A DNA stretch of 64,000 bases from Nocardia bovistercoris (GCF_015674855.1 NZ_JADMLG010000007.1:186001-250000); one strand, 5' to 3'. Counted from the stretch's first letter, positions 24,541-32,769 are shown. Program-made: numbers and translations. Notes: generated by a model from the sequence alone, not told the origin.

Positions 24541-25242
24541 CTAGTAGGCGCCGACATTGTCGACGTGGAAGTTGTAGAGTCCGCGGGCCGAGCCGTAGCG
24601 GGTGAAATCGGCCGGGTCGGCGTCGAAACCCGCCGCCTCCAGCAGTTCTCGCAACTCGGCGAGGTGTTCGTCGCGCATCGGTTTGACGACGCAGTCCGCG
24701 CCGAGCGAGGCCACTTGGCCGCGCACGTAGATCCGCGCCTCGTACAGCGAATCACCGAGCGCCTCACCGGCATCACCGCAGACCACGAGTCGCCCCGCCT
24801 GCCCCATGAACGCGCTCATATGCCCGATATCGCCCCCGACGACGATGTCGACGCCCTTCATCGAGATCCCGCAGCGCGCGGCCGCATTGCCCTCGACGAC
24901 GAGCAGGCCGCCGTGCGCGGTGGCGCCTGCGGACTGCGAGGCGTCACCGGTGACGCGCACCGTGCCCGACATCATGTTCTCGGCGACCCCGACGCCCGCG
25001 TTGCCGCGCACGGTGACCGTCGCGCGCTGATTCATACCCGCGCAGTAGTACCCGACATGCCCGTCGATGACGACCTCGATCTCGTCGTTGAGGCCGCAGG
25101 CCAGCGCGTGCGCGCCGCGCGGTCCGGTGATCCGTGCGCGCCGTGGCGCACCGGGCGCGTGCAATGCCTCGTTGACCTCACGGACACTGCTTTCCCGCAG
25201 GTCGAAGGCGGTTTCCGTGACGGTGTTCACTGCCGGTGCCAT
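24541..25242 (-). CDS. GXGXG-domain protein (GlxC / MgsB type)
   Basis: ATG at 25242 overlaps the amidotransferase gene by 16 bases and gives 233 residues. The sequence is the beta-helical C-terminal domain of GltB: GVGVAENMMSGTVRVTGD, GLLVVEGNAAARCGISMKG, DIVVGGDIGHMSAFMGQAG and VVCGDAGEALGDSLYEA. In the joined enzyme this domain scaffolds the ammonia channel. As a separate protein it is one of three partners with the amidotransferase and FMN subunits flanking it. The next gene follows after 10 bases with AGGAGG. Confidence 0.9.
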   Translation of the reverse strand: MAPAVNTVTETAFDLRESSVREVNEALHAPGAPRRARITGPRGAHALACGLNDEIEVVIDGHVGYYCAGMNQRATVTVRGNAGVGVAENMMSGTVRVTGDASQSAGATAHGGLLVVEGNAAARCGISMKGVDIVVGGDIGHMSAFMGQAGRLVVCGDAGEALGDSLYEARIYVRGQVASLGADCVVKPMRDEHLAELRELLEAAGFDADPADFTRYGSARGLYNFHVDNVGAY

Positions 25243-26126
25243 ACGTAGACCTCTTCCGGTTCGGGTTCGAAGATGCGGGCGTCCTCGACACCGGGCAGGT
25301 TCGCCAGCGCGCGGTATTCCGAGGCCATGGCGACCCAGCGCGGGGTCTCGGCGACGACGGCCGGTTTGCACGCGATCGGGTCGCGCAGCACGGCGAAGGA
25401 CTCCCGATTGGCGACGAGCAGGGTGTAGAAGCCGTCGAAGCGTTCGTTGAGCAGCAGCAGCGCCTTCTCCAGGTCGACGCCGTCGGCGAGCTGGCCGGCG
25501 ACGAACAGGGCGCCGACCTCGGTGTCGTTCTCGCTGTCGAACACCACGCCTGCGCGTTCCAGTTCGTGTTTGACGCTCATGTGGTTGGCGAACGACCCGT
25601 TGTGCACCAGGCACTGGTCGGGGCCGACGGAGAAGGGATGCGAGCCCGCCGCCGTCACCGCGGATTCGGTCGCCATCCTGGTGTGGGCGACGCCCTGCCA
25701 GCCGGAGGCCGCGGGCAGGCCGAACCGGTGCGCCAGCTCCGTGGGGTTGCCGATGCCCTTGACCACGGTCAGTTCCTCGCCGAAGCCGATCACGCGGGCC
25801 GCCGGATCGATCCGCCGCGCCGCCGCGAGCAGCGTGTCCGCGTCGACGGGTGCGTGCAGGACCGTGGTCGGGGCCAGGTCTATCGCGGTCACGGTGATCC
25901 CCAGCTCCGCGTCCAGCGCCGCGGCGAGCTCGGGTGCGGGGACGGTGGCGTCGAGCAGCGACACCGTCGACTCGCCCGGCGGCGACCACACCGGATCGCC
26001 GTACACGGCCATGCCCGCCGAATCCGGCCCTCGGTCGCAGAGCTGATCGAGCATATCGGTGAGCAGGGATCCGAGCCGCGGATACAGCGCGGGGTCGCGC
26101 AGGTGCAGCCCGACAATTCCGCACAT
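25227..26126 (-). CDS. Class II glutamine amidotransferase (GlxB / MgsA type)
   Basis: The 299-residue Ntn-type amidotransferase begins MCGIVGLHL with Cys as residue 2, the nucleophile after Met removal. Other landmarks are LCDRGPDSAGMAVYG, VAHTRMATESAV and HNGSFANH. It should release ammonia from glutamine and pass it to the FMN subunit. The gene lies 27 bases after the glutamine synthetase gene on the same strand, which provides its glutamine substrate. Confidence 0.9.
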   Translation of the reverse strand: MCGIVGLHLRDPALYPRLGSLLTDMLDQLCDRGPDSAGMAVYGDPVWSPPGESTVSLLDATVPAPELAAALDAELGITVTAIDLAPTTVLHAPVDADTLLAAARRIDPAARVIGFGEELTVVKGIGNPTELAHRFGLPAASGWQGVAHTRMATESAVTAAGSHPFSVGPDQCLVHNGSFANHMSVKHELERAGVVFDSENDTEVGALFVAGQLADGVDLEKALLLLNERFDGFYTLLVANRESFAVLRDPIACKPAVVAETPRWVAMASEYRALANLPGVEDARIFEPEPEEVYVWHRQ

Positions 26127-26153
26127 GGGGAACTCCTTCGTGGTGCAGGGAAA

Positions 26154-27500
26154 TCAGAAGGCGGTCAGGTAGTTGTCGATCTCCCACGCGGACACGGTGT
26201 TGTGCCAGGCGAAGAACTCGTCGCGTTTGAGGTCGGTGAAGTAGTCGCTGACGCCGGGGCCGACGGTGTCGAGCGCTCCGGTGAGCACCGGGTCGGCCGC
26301 GAGCGCTTCCATGGCGTGCAGCAGGGTCAGCGGCAGCGTGTCGCGGCGGTGGTCGCCGCCAGGGGCGCCGGGGTCGAGGGCGCGGTCGATGCCGTCGAGT
26401 CCGGCGGCGACGGTCGCGGCGATGGCGAGATACGGGTTGGCCGATCCGTCGCCGCCGCGCAACTCGACCCGGTTGTGGTCAGGGACGCGCAGGTAGTGCG
26501 TGCGGTCGTTGCCGCCGTAGGTGGCGTAGCGCGGCGACCAGGTCGCGCCGCTGCTGGTCGAGGTCGCGCCGATGCGCTTGTAGGAGTTGACGGTCGGCGC
26601 GATGACGCCCTGCAGCGCGCAGGCGTGTTCGAGGATGCCCGCGATGAACGAGTACGCGGTCGGCGAGAGACCGAGGCCGCGCGCGTCGTCGGCGGCGGGG
26701 AAGGTCGGGCCGTCGGAATTCCACAGCGACAGATGCAGATGCATGCCGGAACCGGTGCGGTCGGCGAACGGCTTCGGCATGAAAGTGGCTCGCATACCGC
26801 GCTTCTCGGCGATCACCGAGAGCAGGTAGCGCGCGGTGATCACCCGGTCGGCGGTGGTCATGGCGTCGGCGTAGGCGAAGTTCTGCTCGAACTGCCCGTT
26901 GGCGTCCTCGTGGTCGCTGGCGTAGTTGCCCCAGCCGAGGGTGTTCATGGCGGCCGAGATCTCGGTCAGGTGGTCGTACATGCGGGTGACGTCGCGGGCG
27001 TCGTAACAGGGCTGCCTGCTGGTGTCGGCGGCGTCGGCGGTGCGCAGCGCGCCGCCGGGGTCCCGCTCGACCAGGAAGTATTCGATCTCGGCGCCCACGT
27101 TCACGGTGAGACCGCGCGCGTCGGCGGTGCGCAGCACCGAGGCCAGGATGTTGCGCGGCGCGTACGGCCACGGTTCGCCGTTCACGTGCGGGTCGCAGTG
27201 CACCAGCGCGAGTCCGGGACGGACGAACGGGATGGGGGTGAAGGAGGCCGGGTCCGGGTAGGCGACGAGATCGGGGTCGGCGGGCCGCTGGCCCATGGCG
27301 CCCGCCGCGTAGCCCGCGAATCCCGCACCGTCGGAGACCAATTGGTCGATGGCTTCGACCGGGACCAGTTTCGCGCACGGCTTGCCCGCGAGGGTGACGA
27401 AAAGCGCGAGTAGGTAGCGGGTTCCGGTGGCCTTCGCCACGGCGGCGAGACTGCTCGATGTGGTGTCGGGGGCGTACGCGGTCGCGGTGTCGATGGCCAT
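26154..27500 (-). CDS. glnT: Type III (GlnT-like) glutamine synthetase family protein
   Basis: ATG at 27500, five to six bases behind GGAG, gives 448 residues. N-terminal GKPCAKLVPVEAID and GAGFAGYA are typical of GlnT rather than GlnA. The active-site strands are GAEIEYFLVE, NGQFEQNF, GSGMHLHLSLW and NRVELRGGDGSANPYLA. GlnT-like enzymes ligate ammonia, or methylamine in gamma-glutamylmethylamide synthetases, to glutamate with ATP. The gene sits between the FAD oxidoreductase and the amidotransferase; the arrangement resembles rhizobial glnT-glxBCD and methylotroph gmaS-mgsABC clusters. The substrate (ammonia or amine) cannot be decided. Confidence 0.9.
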   Translation of the reverse strand: MAIDTATAYAPDTTSSSLAAVAKATGTRYLLALFVTLAGKPCAKLVPVEAIDQLVSDGAGFAGYAAGAMGQRPADPDLVAYPDPASFTPIPFVRPGLALVHCDPHVNGEPWPYAPRNILASVLRTADARGLTVNVGAEIEYFLVERDPGGALRTADAADTSRQPCYDARDVTRMYDHLTEISAAMNTLGWGNYASDHEDANGQFEQNFAYADAMTTADRVITARYLLSVIAEKRGMRATFMPKPFADRTGSGMHLHLSLWNSDGPTFPAADDARGLGLSPTAYSFIAGILEHACALQGVIAPTVNSYKRIGATSTSSGATWSPRYATYGGNDRTHYLRVPDHNRVELRGGDGSANPYLAIAATVAAGLDGIDRALDPGAPGGDHRRDTLPLTLLHAMEALAADPVLTGALDTVGPGVSDYFTDLKRDEFFAWHNTVSAWEIDNYLTAF

Positions 27501-27543
27501 GTCGGGCTCCAAGGGAAAGGGTTGTGATGGACTACGTTGTGGA

Positions 27544-28734
27544 TCAGCGCATTTCGCCCGCGCCGCGATAGGGATGCGGGCTGAGCAGCGGATCGTTCTC
27601 GGCGAAGCGGGACCAGCGGAAGTCGTGCGGGTCCACATTCGGCAGGTCGGTCTTGCCGTCCAGGATCAGGTCGGCTGCCAGTTTGCCGACCGCGGGCGAG
27701 ATCTTGAATCCGTGACCGGAGAAACCCGCCGCCAGGAACAGGCCGTCGACCGGCGCGGGACCGATCACCGGGTTGTAATCGGGGGTCACGTCGTAGGCGC
27801 CGACGTAGGAACCGGTGATGCGCGGGTCGGGCATGTCGGGGAGTCGGTGGCCGAGTTCGGCGATCGCGGTGTCGATGGTGCTCTCGTCGGCCCGGTTCAC
27901 ATAGTCGTCCGGATCGATGTACTGCGGCACGCTGTGATCGGAATTGCCGTACAGGATCTCACCGTTCGGTTCCCGGCACAGGTACGACAGGCCCGCCAGA
28001 TCGGACAGCACCGGTACCACCGGGGTCGGGGCGCCCTGGTCGACCAGAATCAGTTGGGCGCGCTGTGCCTTGATGTCGAGGTCGACGCCCGCGCCCGCCG
28101 CCAGCGCGGGTGTCCATGGGCCCGCGGCGAGAATCACGGTGTCGGCGTGGATCTCGGAGCCGTCGGCGAGGGTCACCCCGTACACCTCGCCGTCCGGCCT
28201 CGGCAGCAGTGCGCGCACCGGAGTGGACTGGCGGATGCGCACCCCGAGTCGGCGGGCGGCGGCGGCGAAGGCCATGCCGGTCAGATACGCCTCGCCGCGC
28301 CCGCCCAACGGCTCGTAGGCGAAGGCGGCGAAATCCTCCAGGTGCAGTCCTGGCCAGAGCGCGGCGACGGTGTCGTGGTCGACCAGGTCGACCTCGATGC
28401 CGAGATCGCGCATCATCGCGACATTGGCGTGCAGCGGCTCCACATTGTCCGCGCCGACTCCGACTACGTAGCCGCACTGCTGGAAGCCCATGTCGTCGCC
28501 GAAGAGCTCGGTGGCGCGCGTGAAGACGTCGATTCCGTACCGGGACATGGCCGCCAGCGACGGCACGCCGTAGTGGCAGCGCACCACGCCGCTGGACTTG
28601 CCGGTCATGCCCGAGCACAGGGTGTCGCGTTCGAGCACGACGATGTCGGTGTCGCCGCGGTCGGCGAGTGACCAGGCGATGGCCAGACCTTCCAGGCCGC
28701 CGCCGACGATCACGCGGCTGTGGGTTTCGATCAC
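27544..28734 (-). CDS. FAD-dependent amine oxidoreductase (DAO / sarcosine oxidase beta type)
   Basis: GTG at 28734 behind GAGGACGG gives 396 residues. An N-terminal FAD fold (RVIVGGGLEGLAIAWSLAD) is followed by ERDTLCSGMTGKSSGVVRCHYG, and the C-terminus carries GLFLAAGFSGHGFKISPAVG. This is the pattern of sarcosine oxidase beta, dimethylglycine dehydrogenase and N-methylglutamate dehydrogenase large subunits. Those are multi-subunit; no alpha, gamma or delta subunit genes occur here. It may oxidise an N-alkylated amino acid, and the products would feed the downstream glutamine/glutamate enzymes. It is the first gene of the minus-strand nitrogen operon. Confidence 0.87.
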   Translation of the reverse strand: MIETHSRVIVGGGLEGLAIAWSLADRGDTDIVVLERDTLCSGMTGKSSGVVRCHYGVPSLAAMSRYGIDVFTRATELFGDDMGFQQCGYVVGVGADNVEPLHANVAMMRDLGIEVDLVDHDTVAALWPGLHLEDFAAFAYEPLGGRGEAYLTGMAFAAAARRLGVRIRQSTPVRALLPRPDGEVYGVTLADGSEIHADTVILAAGPWTPALAAGAGVDLDIKAQRAQLILVDQGAPTPVVPVLSDLAGLSYLCREPNGEILYGNSDHSVPQYIDPDDYVNRADESTIDTAIAELGHRLPDMPDPRITGSYVGAYDVTPDYNPVIGPAPVDGLFLAAGFSGHGFKISPAVGKLAADLILDGKTDLPNVDPHDFRWSRFAENDPLLSPHPYRGAGEMR

Positions 28735-28753
28735 GGGCCGTCCTCGCTCCGGT

Positions 28754-28790
28754 GTTTCATGTGGTGACTCGATGTCATTTGCTATGAAAC
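28754..28790. promoter_or_regulatory. Inverted repeat GTTTCAT ... ATGAAAC, candidate operator site 1
   Basis: Perfect 7-bp arms GTTTCAT (28754-28760) and ATGAAAC (28784-28790) are separated by 23 bases. The site begins about 20 bases upstream of the FAD oxidoreductase start and so covers the likely promoter of the minus-strand operon. Confidence 0.5.
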
Positions 28791-28924
28791 TCTGATGATA
28801 TGACGATGCTGTTACGCGATGGTCAGCGCTTGATGACGTCAGCTGCGGTAGATCGACTCCTTTGGGTCGCTCTGCCGTCGTTTTCGGAGGTATCCGCATG
28901 CGTGGCCGGTGAGCTCGTACTTCC

Positions 28925-28937
28925 ATGAAAGTTTCAT
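28925..28937. promoter_or_regulatory. ATGAAAGTTTCAT palindrome, candidate operator site 2
   Basis: This 13-base sequence is a perfect palindrome about its central base and joins the same TTTCAT and ATGAAA half-sites as the neighbouring repeats. It lies in the middle of the divergent region and could serve either promoter. Confidence 0.5.
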
Positions 28938-28950
28938 ATGGCTACTCAAC

Positions 28951-28969
28951 GTTTCATCTAAAGTGAAAC
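28951..28969. promoter_or_regulatory. GTTTCA ... TGAAAC inverted repeat, candidate operator site 3
   Basis: The 19-base sequence GTTTCATCTAAAGTGAAAC has perfect 6-bp arms with a 7-base spacer. With sites 1 and 2 it gives six half-sites within 220 bases. The XRE-cupin regulator just downstream of amt is the nearest candidate to bind them. Confidence 0.55.
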
Positions 28970-29180
28970 CGATCGGTTGGCTACGTGGGGTTGACATGGA
29001 TGTGCGGGCAGCGTTCGTGTCGACCCGGACGAATCGGGCGGCATTAACAGGAATGTCACCGACGGGTCGCCATCGGCAACGTGGCGGGCCGTCTACTGGA
29101 ACGGATGCCGTCCACTCTCGGGAGACAGCGATTCGCGGCGGCAGACAATGTAGACAATCAAGATCGATGAGGGAAGATCT

Positions 29181-30536
29181 ATGACGGAAGCGATCGCCGC
29201 GGCTAATGCCGCGTGGATATTGGCGGCATTCGCCGCCGTGAGCCTGATGGTGCCCGGCCTCGCCATGTTCTACGGCGGCATGGTCAGCATCAAGAACACC
29301 CTGAACATGGCCATGATGACCTTCGGCGCGTTCGCGGTGGTCGGCGTGCTGTGGATCATCTTCGGATACTCGGCGGTACTCGGCGATTCACTCGGCGGCA
29401 TCGGCCTGCTCGGCGACCCGCTCGAATTCTTCGGCTCCAGCCAATTGCTCACCGCGCCTGCCGAACCCGCGCTGCCGCCCGCGCTGGTCTCCGGATTCCA
29501 GATGCTGTTCGCCTGTATCACGGTCGCGCTGATCTCCGGCGCGGTCGCGGACCGGATGAAATTCGGCGCGTGGATGCTGTTCGCGGGCGTGTGGGCGACC
29601 CTGGTGTACTTCCCGGTCGCGCACTGGGTCTTCGCCTTCGACTCCGCCGACGGCTCGGTGGTCGGCGGCTGGATCGCCAACAACCTCAAGGCCATCGACT
29701 TCGCGGGCGGCACCGCGGTGCACGTGAACGCCGGAATCGCGGCGCTGGCCTTGGTGCTCGTGCTCGGCAAGCGCTCGGTGTTCCCGAACGCGCCACGCCC
29801 GCACAACCTTCCGCTGACCGTGCTCGGCGCGGGCATCCTGTTCTTCGGCTGGTTCGGATTCAACGGCGGCTCCGCGCTCGCGGCGGGCAACAGCGCATCG
29901 GTGGTCATCCTGAACACCGTCGCGGCCGCCGCCGCGGGCATCTGCGCGTGGCTGCTCGTGGAGAAGTTCCGCGAGGGGCGCTCCACTTCGCTGGGCGCGG
30001 CGTCGGGCCTGATCGCGGCGCTGGTCGGGATCACCCCCGCCTGCGGTGCGGTCGCCCCGATCGGCGCGCTCGCCATCGGCGCGATCTGCGGCGCCGTGTG
30101 CTGCTTCGCGGTCTCGCTGAAATACCGCTTCGGCGTCGATGATTCGCTGGACGTGGTCGGCATCCACCTGGTCGGCGGCATCCTCGGCACCGTGCTCATC
30201 GGCCTGCTCGCCGATCCGGACGCGCCCAACGCCGCGGCCGGGCTGTTCTACGGCGGCGGCGTCGATGTGCTGTGGCGGCAGACGGTCGCGGTGCTGGCCG
30301 TATTCGCCTACACCTTCGTGGTGACGTTGCTGATCGCCACGGTGATCGGCAAGACCATGGGGCTGCGCGTCACCGAGGAGCACGAACTCGAGGGCCTCGA
30401 CACCGCCACTCACGGCGAATCCGCCTACATCATGGAGACCGTGGTCATCGCGTCCAAGGTGACGACGCCGGAGGAGGCCGTCGAGGCCGCCGAGACCATC
30501 ACCGCGAGCGCGGCGCGTGCCGGAGTCGCCGAATAG
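29181..30536 (+). CDS. amt: Ammonium transporter Amt
   Basis: The 451-residue membrane protein has 11 predicted helices. Channel landmarks are present: the N-terminal GLAMFYGGMVSIKN, the twin-His residues in GTAVHVNAGIAA and VVGIHLVGGILGT, and the GWFGFNGGSALAAGN signature. Amt conducts ammonium/ammonia into the cell, feeding the adjacent glutamine synthetase and glutamate-synthase-like enzymes. ATG at 29181 follows GAGGGAAGATCT. It is transcribed away from the nitrogen operon from a shared regulatory region. The cytoplasmic tail (~70 residues, Glu/Ala-rich) could bind PII, but no glnK follows. Confidence 0.96.
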   Translation: MTEAIAAANAAWILAAFAAVSLMVPGLAMFYGGMVSIKNTLNMAMMTFGAFAVVGVLWIIFGYSAVLGDSLGGIGLLGDPLEFFGSSQLLTAPAEPALPPALVSGFQMLFACITVALISGAVADRMKFGAWMLFAGVWATLVYFPVAHWVFAFDSADGSVVGGWIANNLKAIDFAGGTAVHVNAGIAALALVLVLGKRSVFPNAPRPHNLPLTVLGAGILFFGWFGFNGGSALAAGNSASVVILNTVAAAAAGICAWLLVEKFREGRSTSLGAASGLIAALVGITPACGAVAPIGALAIGAICGAVCCFAVSLKYRFGVDDSLDVVGIHLVGGILGTVLIGLLADPDAPNAAAGLFYGGGVDVLWRQTVAVLAVFAYTFVVTLLIATVIGKTMGLRVTEEHELEGLDTATHGESAYIMETVVIASKVTTPEEAVEAAETITASAARAGVAE

Positions 30537-30551
30537 CTCAGCGGTACCGAT

Positions 30552-30599
30552 GGAGCAGGGCCGGTCGAGCGGGACGCCACCCCCGCCTCGGCCGGCTCC
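30552..30599. terminator. Imperfect bidirectional hairpin between amt and the XRE-cupin gene
   Basis: GGAGC ... GGCCGG ... GCGGG on the left pairs with CCCGC ... GGCCGG ... GCTCC on the right with small bulges. It occupies almost the whole 71-base gap between two convergent genes, where a shared terminator is expected. Confidence 0.4.
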
Positions 30600-30607
30600 T
30601 GTGCGTC

Positions 30608-31282
30608 TCAGTGCTCTTCGTGGTTGTCCGGGTAGGCGGTCACCGCGAGGAAACGGATCGGCAGCCGGACCAGTTCGTTCGGCCCGTGGATCCCCTCGCC
30701 GTCCAGCAGCAGTGAATCACCTGGCCGCAGTGTGTATTCGGCGTCGCCGTGGCCGTAGACCATGACGCCTTCGAGCATGTAGAGCAATTCGGTGCCCGCG
30801 TGCTGGAAACGCGGGAACACCTCGCTGGCGTTGGTGAGGGTCACCAGTACCGGTTCGAGCCGTTTGTGTTGTCCCCGAAGCGAACCGAGCAATTCGTAGT
30901 GGTGCCCGACCCTGGTGCCGCGCCCCACGATCACCGCGCCGTTGCCCGCGGGCACGTACACCGCCTCGCGCGCGGTGTCCGCTCCGCGGAACAGCGAGGT
31001 CACCGGAACATCGAGGCCTGCGGCGAGTCTGGCCAGCGTGGACAGGCTGCACGAGGTCTGCGCGTTCTCGATCTTGGACAGCATGGCCTTGGAAATGCCC
31101 ACCTTGGCGGCCATTTCGCCGACCGAGAGTCCGCTCGCCCTGCGCAGTGCGCGCACCTGTCGCGCGATGGCGGCCTCCAGATCGCCCGCGGTGGCCGCCT
31201 CGCCGATCACCTCGCGTTGCACCGGAGCGGGATCGCCGGTGTCGCGGTGGATCTGCTGGGTGTGCGTCGAATCCGGCATCAT
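30608..31282 (-). CDS. XRE-family regulator with C-terminal cupin domain
   Basis: The 224-residue protein has an HTH_3 domain (RALRRASGLSVGEMAAKVGIS and AMLSKIENAQTSCSLSTL, about residues 43-82) followed by a cupin sensor domain with GTELLYMLEGVMVYGHGDAEY and LRPGDSLLLDGEGIHGP. Regulators of this SinR/PuuR-like type often control amine and polyamine use, with the cupin binding the ligand. It is convergent with amt and probably regulates the amt/nitrogen cluster; the palindromic TTTCA/TGAAA sites between the two transcription units are likely targets, though this is inference. Confidence 0.9.
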   Translation of the reverse strand: MMPDSTHTQQIHRDTGDPAPVQREVIGEAATAGDLEAAIARQVRALRRASGLSVGEMAAKVGISKAMLSKIENAQTSCSLSTLARLAAGLDVPVTSLFRGADTAREAVYVPAGNGAVIVGRGTRVGHHYELLGSLRGQHKRLEPVLVTLTNASEVFPRFQHAGTELLYMLEGVMVYGHGDAEYTLRPGDSLLLDGEGIHGPNELVRLPIRFLAVTAYPDNHEEH

Positions 31283-31336
31283 CCGATTCTAGCCGGGGTT
31301 TCCTGGCAGTGGACGACACGCGGTGCGGATCGAAGC

Positions 31337-32065
31337 TCAGCAGCTCATCTCGGAACCGGGCTCGGCCGCGGGCAGGTCGGTGTGACCGCCAGCGAGCCTG
31401 ACATCGATGCCCTTGTCGGTCACCTTGATCTCACTCGGCTTCAAGCCCATCGGATAACTCTGCAAGGACTGCGAGAACACGTCGACGATGCCCTGTACGA
31501 GATCGGTCGGCAGACCGATGCCGAGCAACTGCGCCGATTTGGTCTCCACCGTCACGACGCCGTTGCGCACCTGCGGCTGCACCTGTAACTGCGCGACCCC
31601 GCCGAGCACGTCCAAGGTCAACATGCCGGTGGTGGAGGACGATTTCACGCCGCTGACCAGGCCGCCGAGAGTCTCGGCGATCCCCTCGTTGCTCCAGGTC
31701 ACCTCGGCCGAGGAACTGCCGACGGTGCCGCCGCCCTTCCCGCCGTCCTTCATCTCCAGATCGTGGAACTCGGCGTGCACGACCATGCCGACCGCGGGGC
31801 CGAACTTGTCGCCCTCGCTGTCCACCGTGACGGCGGACACCTTGCCGTCGATCCAGCTCACCAGCAGCGGCTTGGCGCCGAAGCCGACATCGATCGTCGA
31901 CCCCATCTCCTGCTCGAACTGCTTGCTTATGCAGTCGGCCATCCGATTTCTCGCGTAGGCCTCGCCGCCGATCAGGGCGCCCGCGAGCAGGGTCGCGACC
32001 ACGGCTAGCGCGATCACCAGTGTGCGTCGGCTTACCTTCGCGGTGACGGGGGGCTTCGTAGTCAT
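31337..32065 (-). CDS. DUF2993 (LmeA-like) secreted or membrane-anchored protein
   Basis: ATG at 32065 gives 242 residues. The N-terminus MTTKPPVTAKVSRRTL leads into a hydrophobic anchor or signal (VIALAVVATLLAGALIGGEAY). The rest is a DUF2993 domain with GAKPLLVSWIDGKVSAVTVD and a repeated beta pattern. In mycobacteria LmeA (Rv0817c) is a DUF2993 lipoprotein-like protein needed for mannan elongation; this is a family comparison, not evidence for that reaction here. A C-terminal Cys ends the protein. It diverges from the AbiEi-like gene. Confidence 0.82.
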   Translation of the reverse strand: MTTKPPVTAKVSRRTLVIALAVVATLLAGALIGGEAYARNRMADCISKQFEQEMGSTIDVGFGAKPLLVSWIDGKVSAVTVDSEGDKFGPAVGMVVHAEFHDLEMKDGGKGGGTVGSSSAEVTWSNEGIAETLGGLVSGVKSSSTTGMLTLDVLGGVAQLQVQPQVRNGVVTVETKSAQLLGIGLPTDLVQGIVDVFSQSLQSYPMGLKPSEIKVTDKGIDVRLAGGHTDLPAAEPGSEMSC

Positions 32066-32099
32066 GGGAAAGATTCTTCCCCATGATTCTGTGCCTGCT

Positions 32100-32165
32100 C
32101 TGTGCCGCGAGTGAGGGGCTCGTTTGTGACTTGCGGCACAGGTATGGGTAGTAGCCTTTACCCAT
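32100..32165. promoter_or_regulatory. Two nested inverted repeats over the AbiEi-like promoter and start codon
   Basis: CTGTGCCGC (32100-32108) and GCGGCACAG (32133-32141) are perfect 9-bp arms with a 24-base spacer. Directly next to them, ATGGGTA (32144-32150) and TACCCAT (32159-32165) are perfect 7-bp arms. The second overlaps the ATG at 32164. AbiEi antitoxins are known to autoregulate by binding inverted repeats, so these are likely its operators. Confidence 0.55.
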
Positions 32166-32769
32166 GGCTGGCGAGGCGGCGGGCCGCGAGGACACACTCG
32201 AGCACGGTTGGCGGGTGCTGCGACGACTCGCGGGGCGACACGCGGGCTTCTTCACCACCCGCCAGGTCCTGCGCACCGGATGCGAGACGAAAGTGCGCGC
32301 CGGACTCGGTGAAGGCAGCGTCACCAGGGCGGGCGTCGGGCTGCTTCGCCTCGCCGAATGGCCCGACGGGCCGCTCGATGAATACGCCATGTGGGCGGCC
32401 TGGTTCGACGGGGCGGCCGCGGTCTCCCATCAGAGCGCCGCCGAATTGCACGGCATCGGGCGGCTGCGCCCGCACTTCCTGCACATGTCGGTCGGTAAAG
32501 GACGTCCGCCCGTCACGCCGCGGCTCGTGGTGCTGCGTCGCCCGCTGGCGGGGATCGACGTCGAATCGGCCGGGCCGTTTCTGGTCACCACGCCCGTGCG
32601 GACCGTCCTCGACCTCGCCGAATCCGATATCGGGCAGCTCGCGCTCAACGAAGTCGTCGCCGACGCGCTCGCTATCCGTCGCTGCGACGACGACGAAATC
32701 CAGTCCGCTAGTACGCGATCCACGCCGCGGGCCGCCGAACGACTACGGCGGGCGCTCACCGCGCTGTAG
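32164..32769 (+). CDS. AbiEi-like antitoxin-domain protein (type IV toxin-antitoxin regulator family)
   Basis: The 201-residue protein starts with a winged-helix-like region (HAGFFTTRQVLRTGCETKV), then AVSHQSAAELHGIGRLRP, a variable strand region (GKGRPPVTPRLVVLRRPL) and TTPVRTVLDLAESD. That order is typical of actinobacterial AbiEi-domain proteins. In canonical systems AbiEi neutralises and represses the nucleotidyltransferase toxin AbiEii; no AbiEii gene is next to it. The next gene, overlapping it by 14 bases on the other strand, encodes a methyltransferase. Function without the toxin is unknown, possibly a stand-alone regulator. Confidence 0.7.
   Translation: MAGEAAGREDTLEHGWRVLRRLAGRHAGFFTTRQVLRTGCETKVRAGLGEGSVTRAGVGLLRLAEWPDGPLDEYAMWAAWFDGAAAVSHQSAAELHGIGRLRPHFLHMSVGKGRPPVTPRLVVLRRPLAGIDVESAGPFLVTTPVRTVLDLAESDIGQLALNEVVADALAIRRCDDDEIQSASTRSTPRAAERLRRALTAL

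Larger units (their letters stand above)
28735..29180. other. 446-bp divergent regulatory region between the nitrogen operon and amt
   Basis: The region holds three TTTCA/TGAAA inverted-repeat sites, listed separately, within an A/T-richer stretch (28750-28980). Between them and amt, 28990-29160, I see TTGACA (28993) without a convincing -10 at normal spacing. No small gene with a ribosome-binding site stands out. Confidence 0.6.

Noticed and set aside
28950..28990. A GlnR box (gTnAC-n6-GaAAC) upstream of amt
   Set aside because: GAAAC occurs, but no matching second half at the required spacing; the perfect inverted repeats explain the sequence better.
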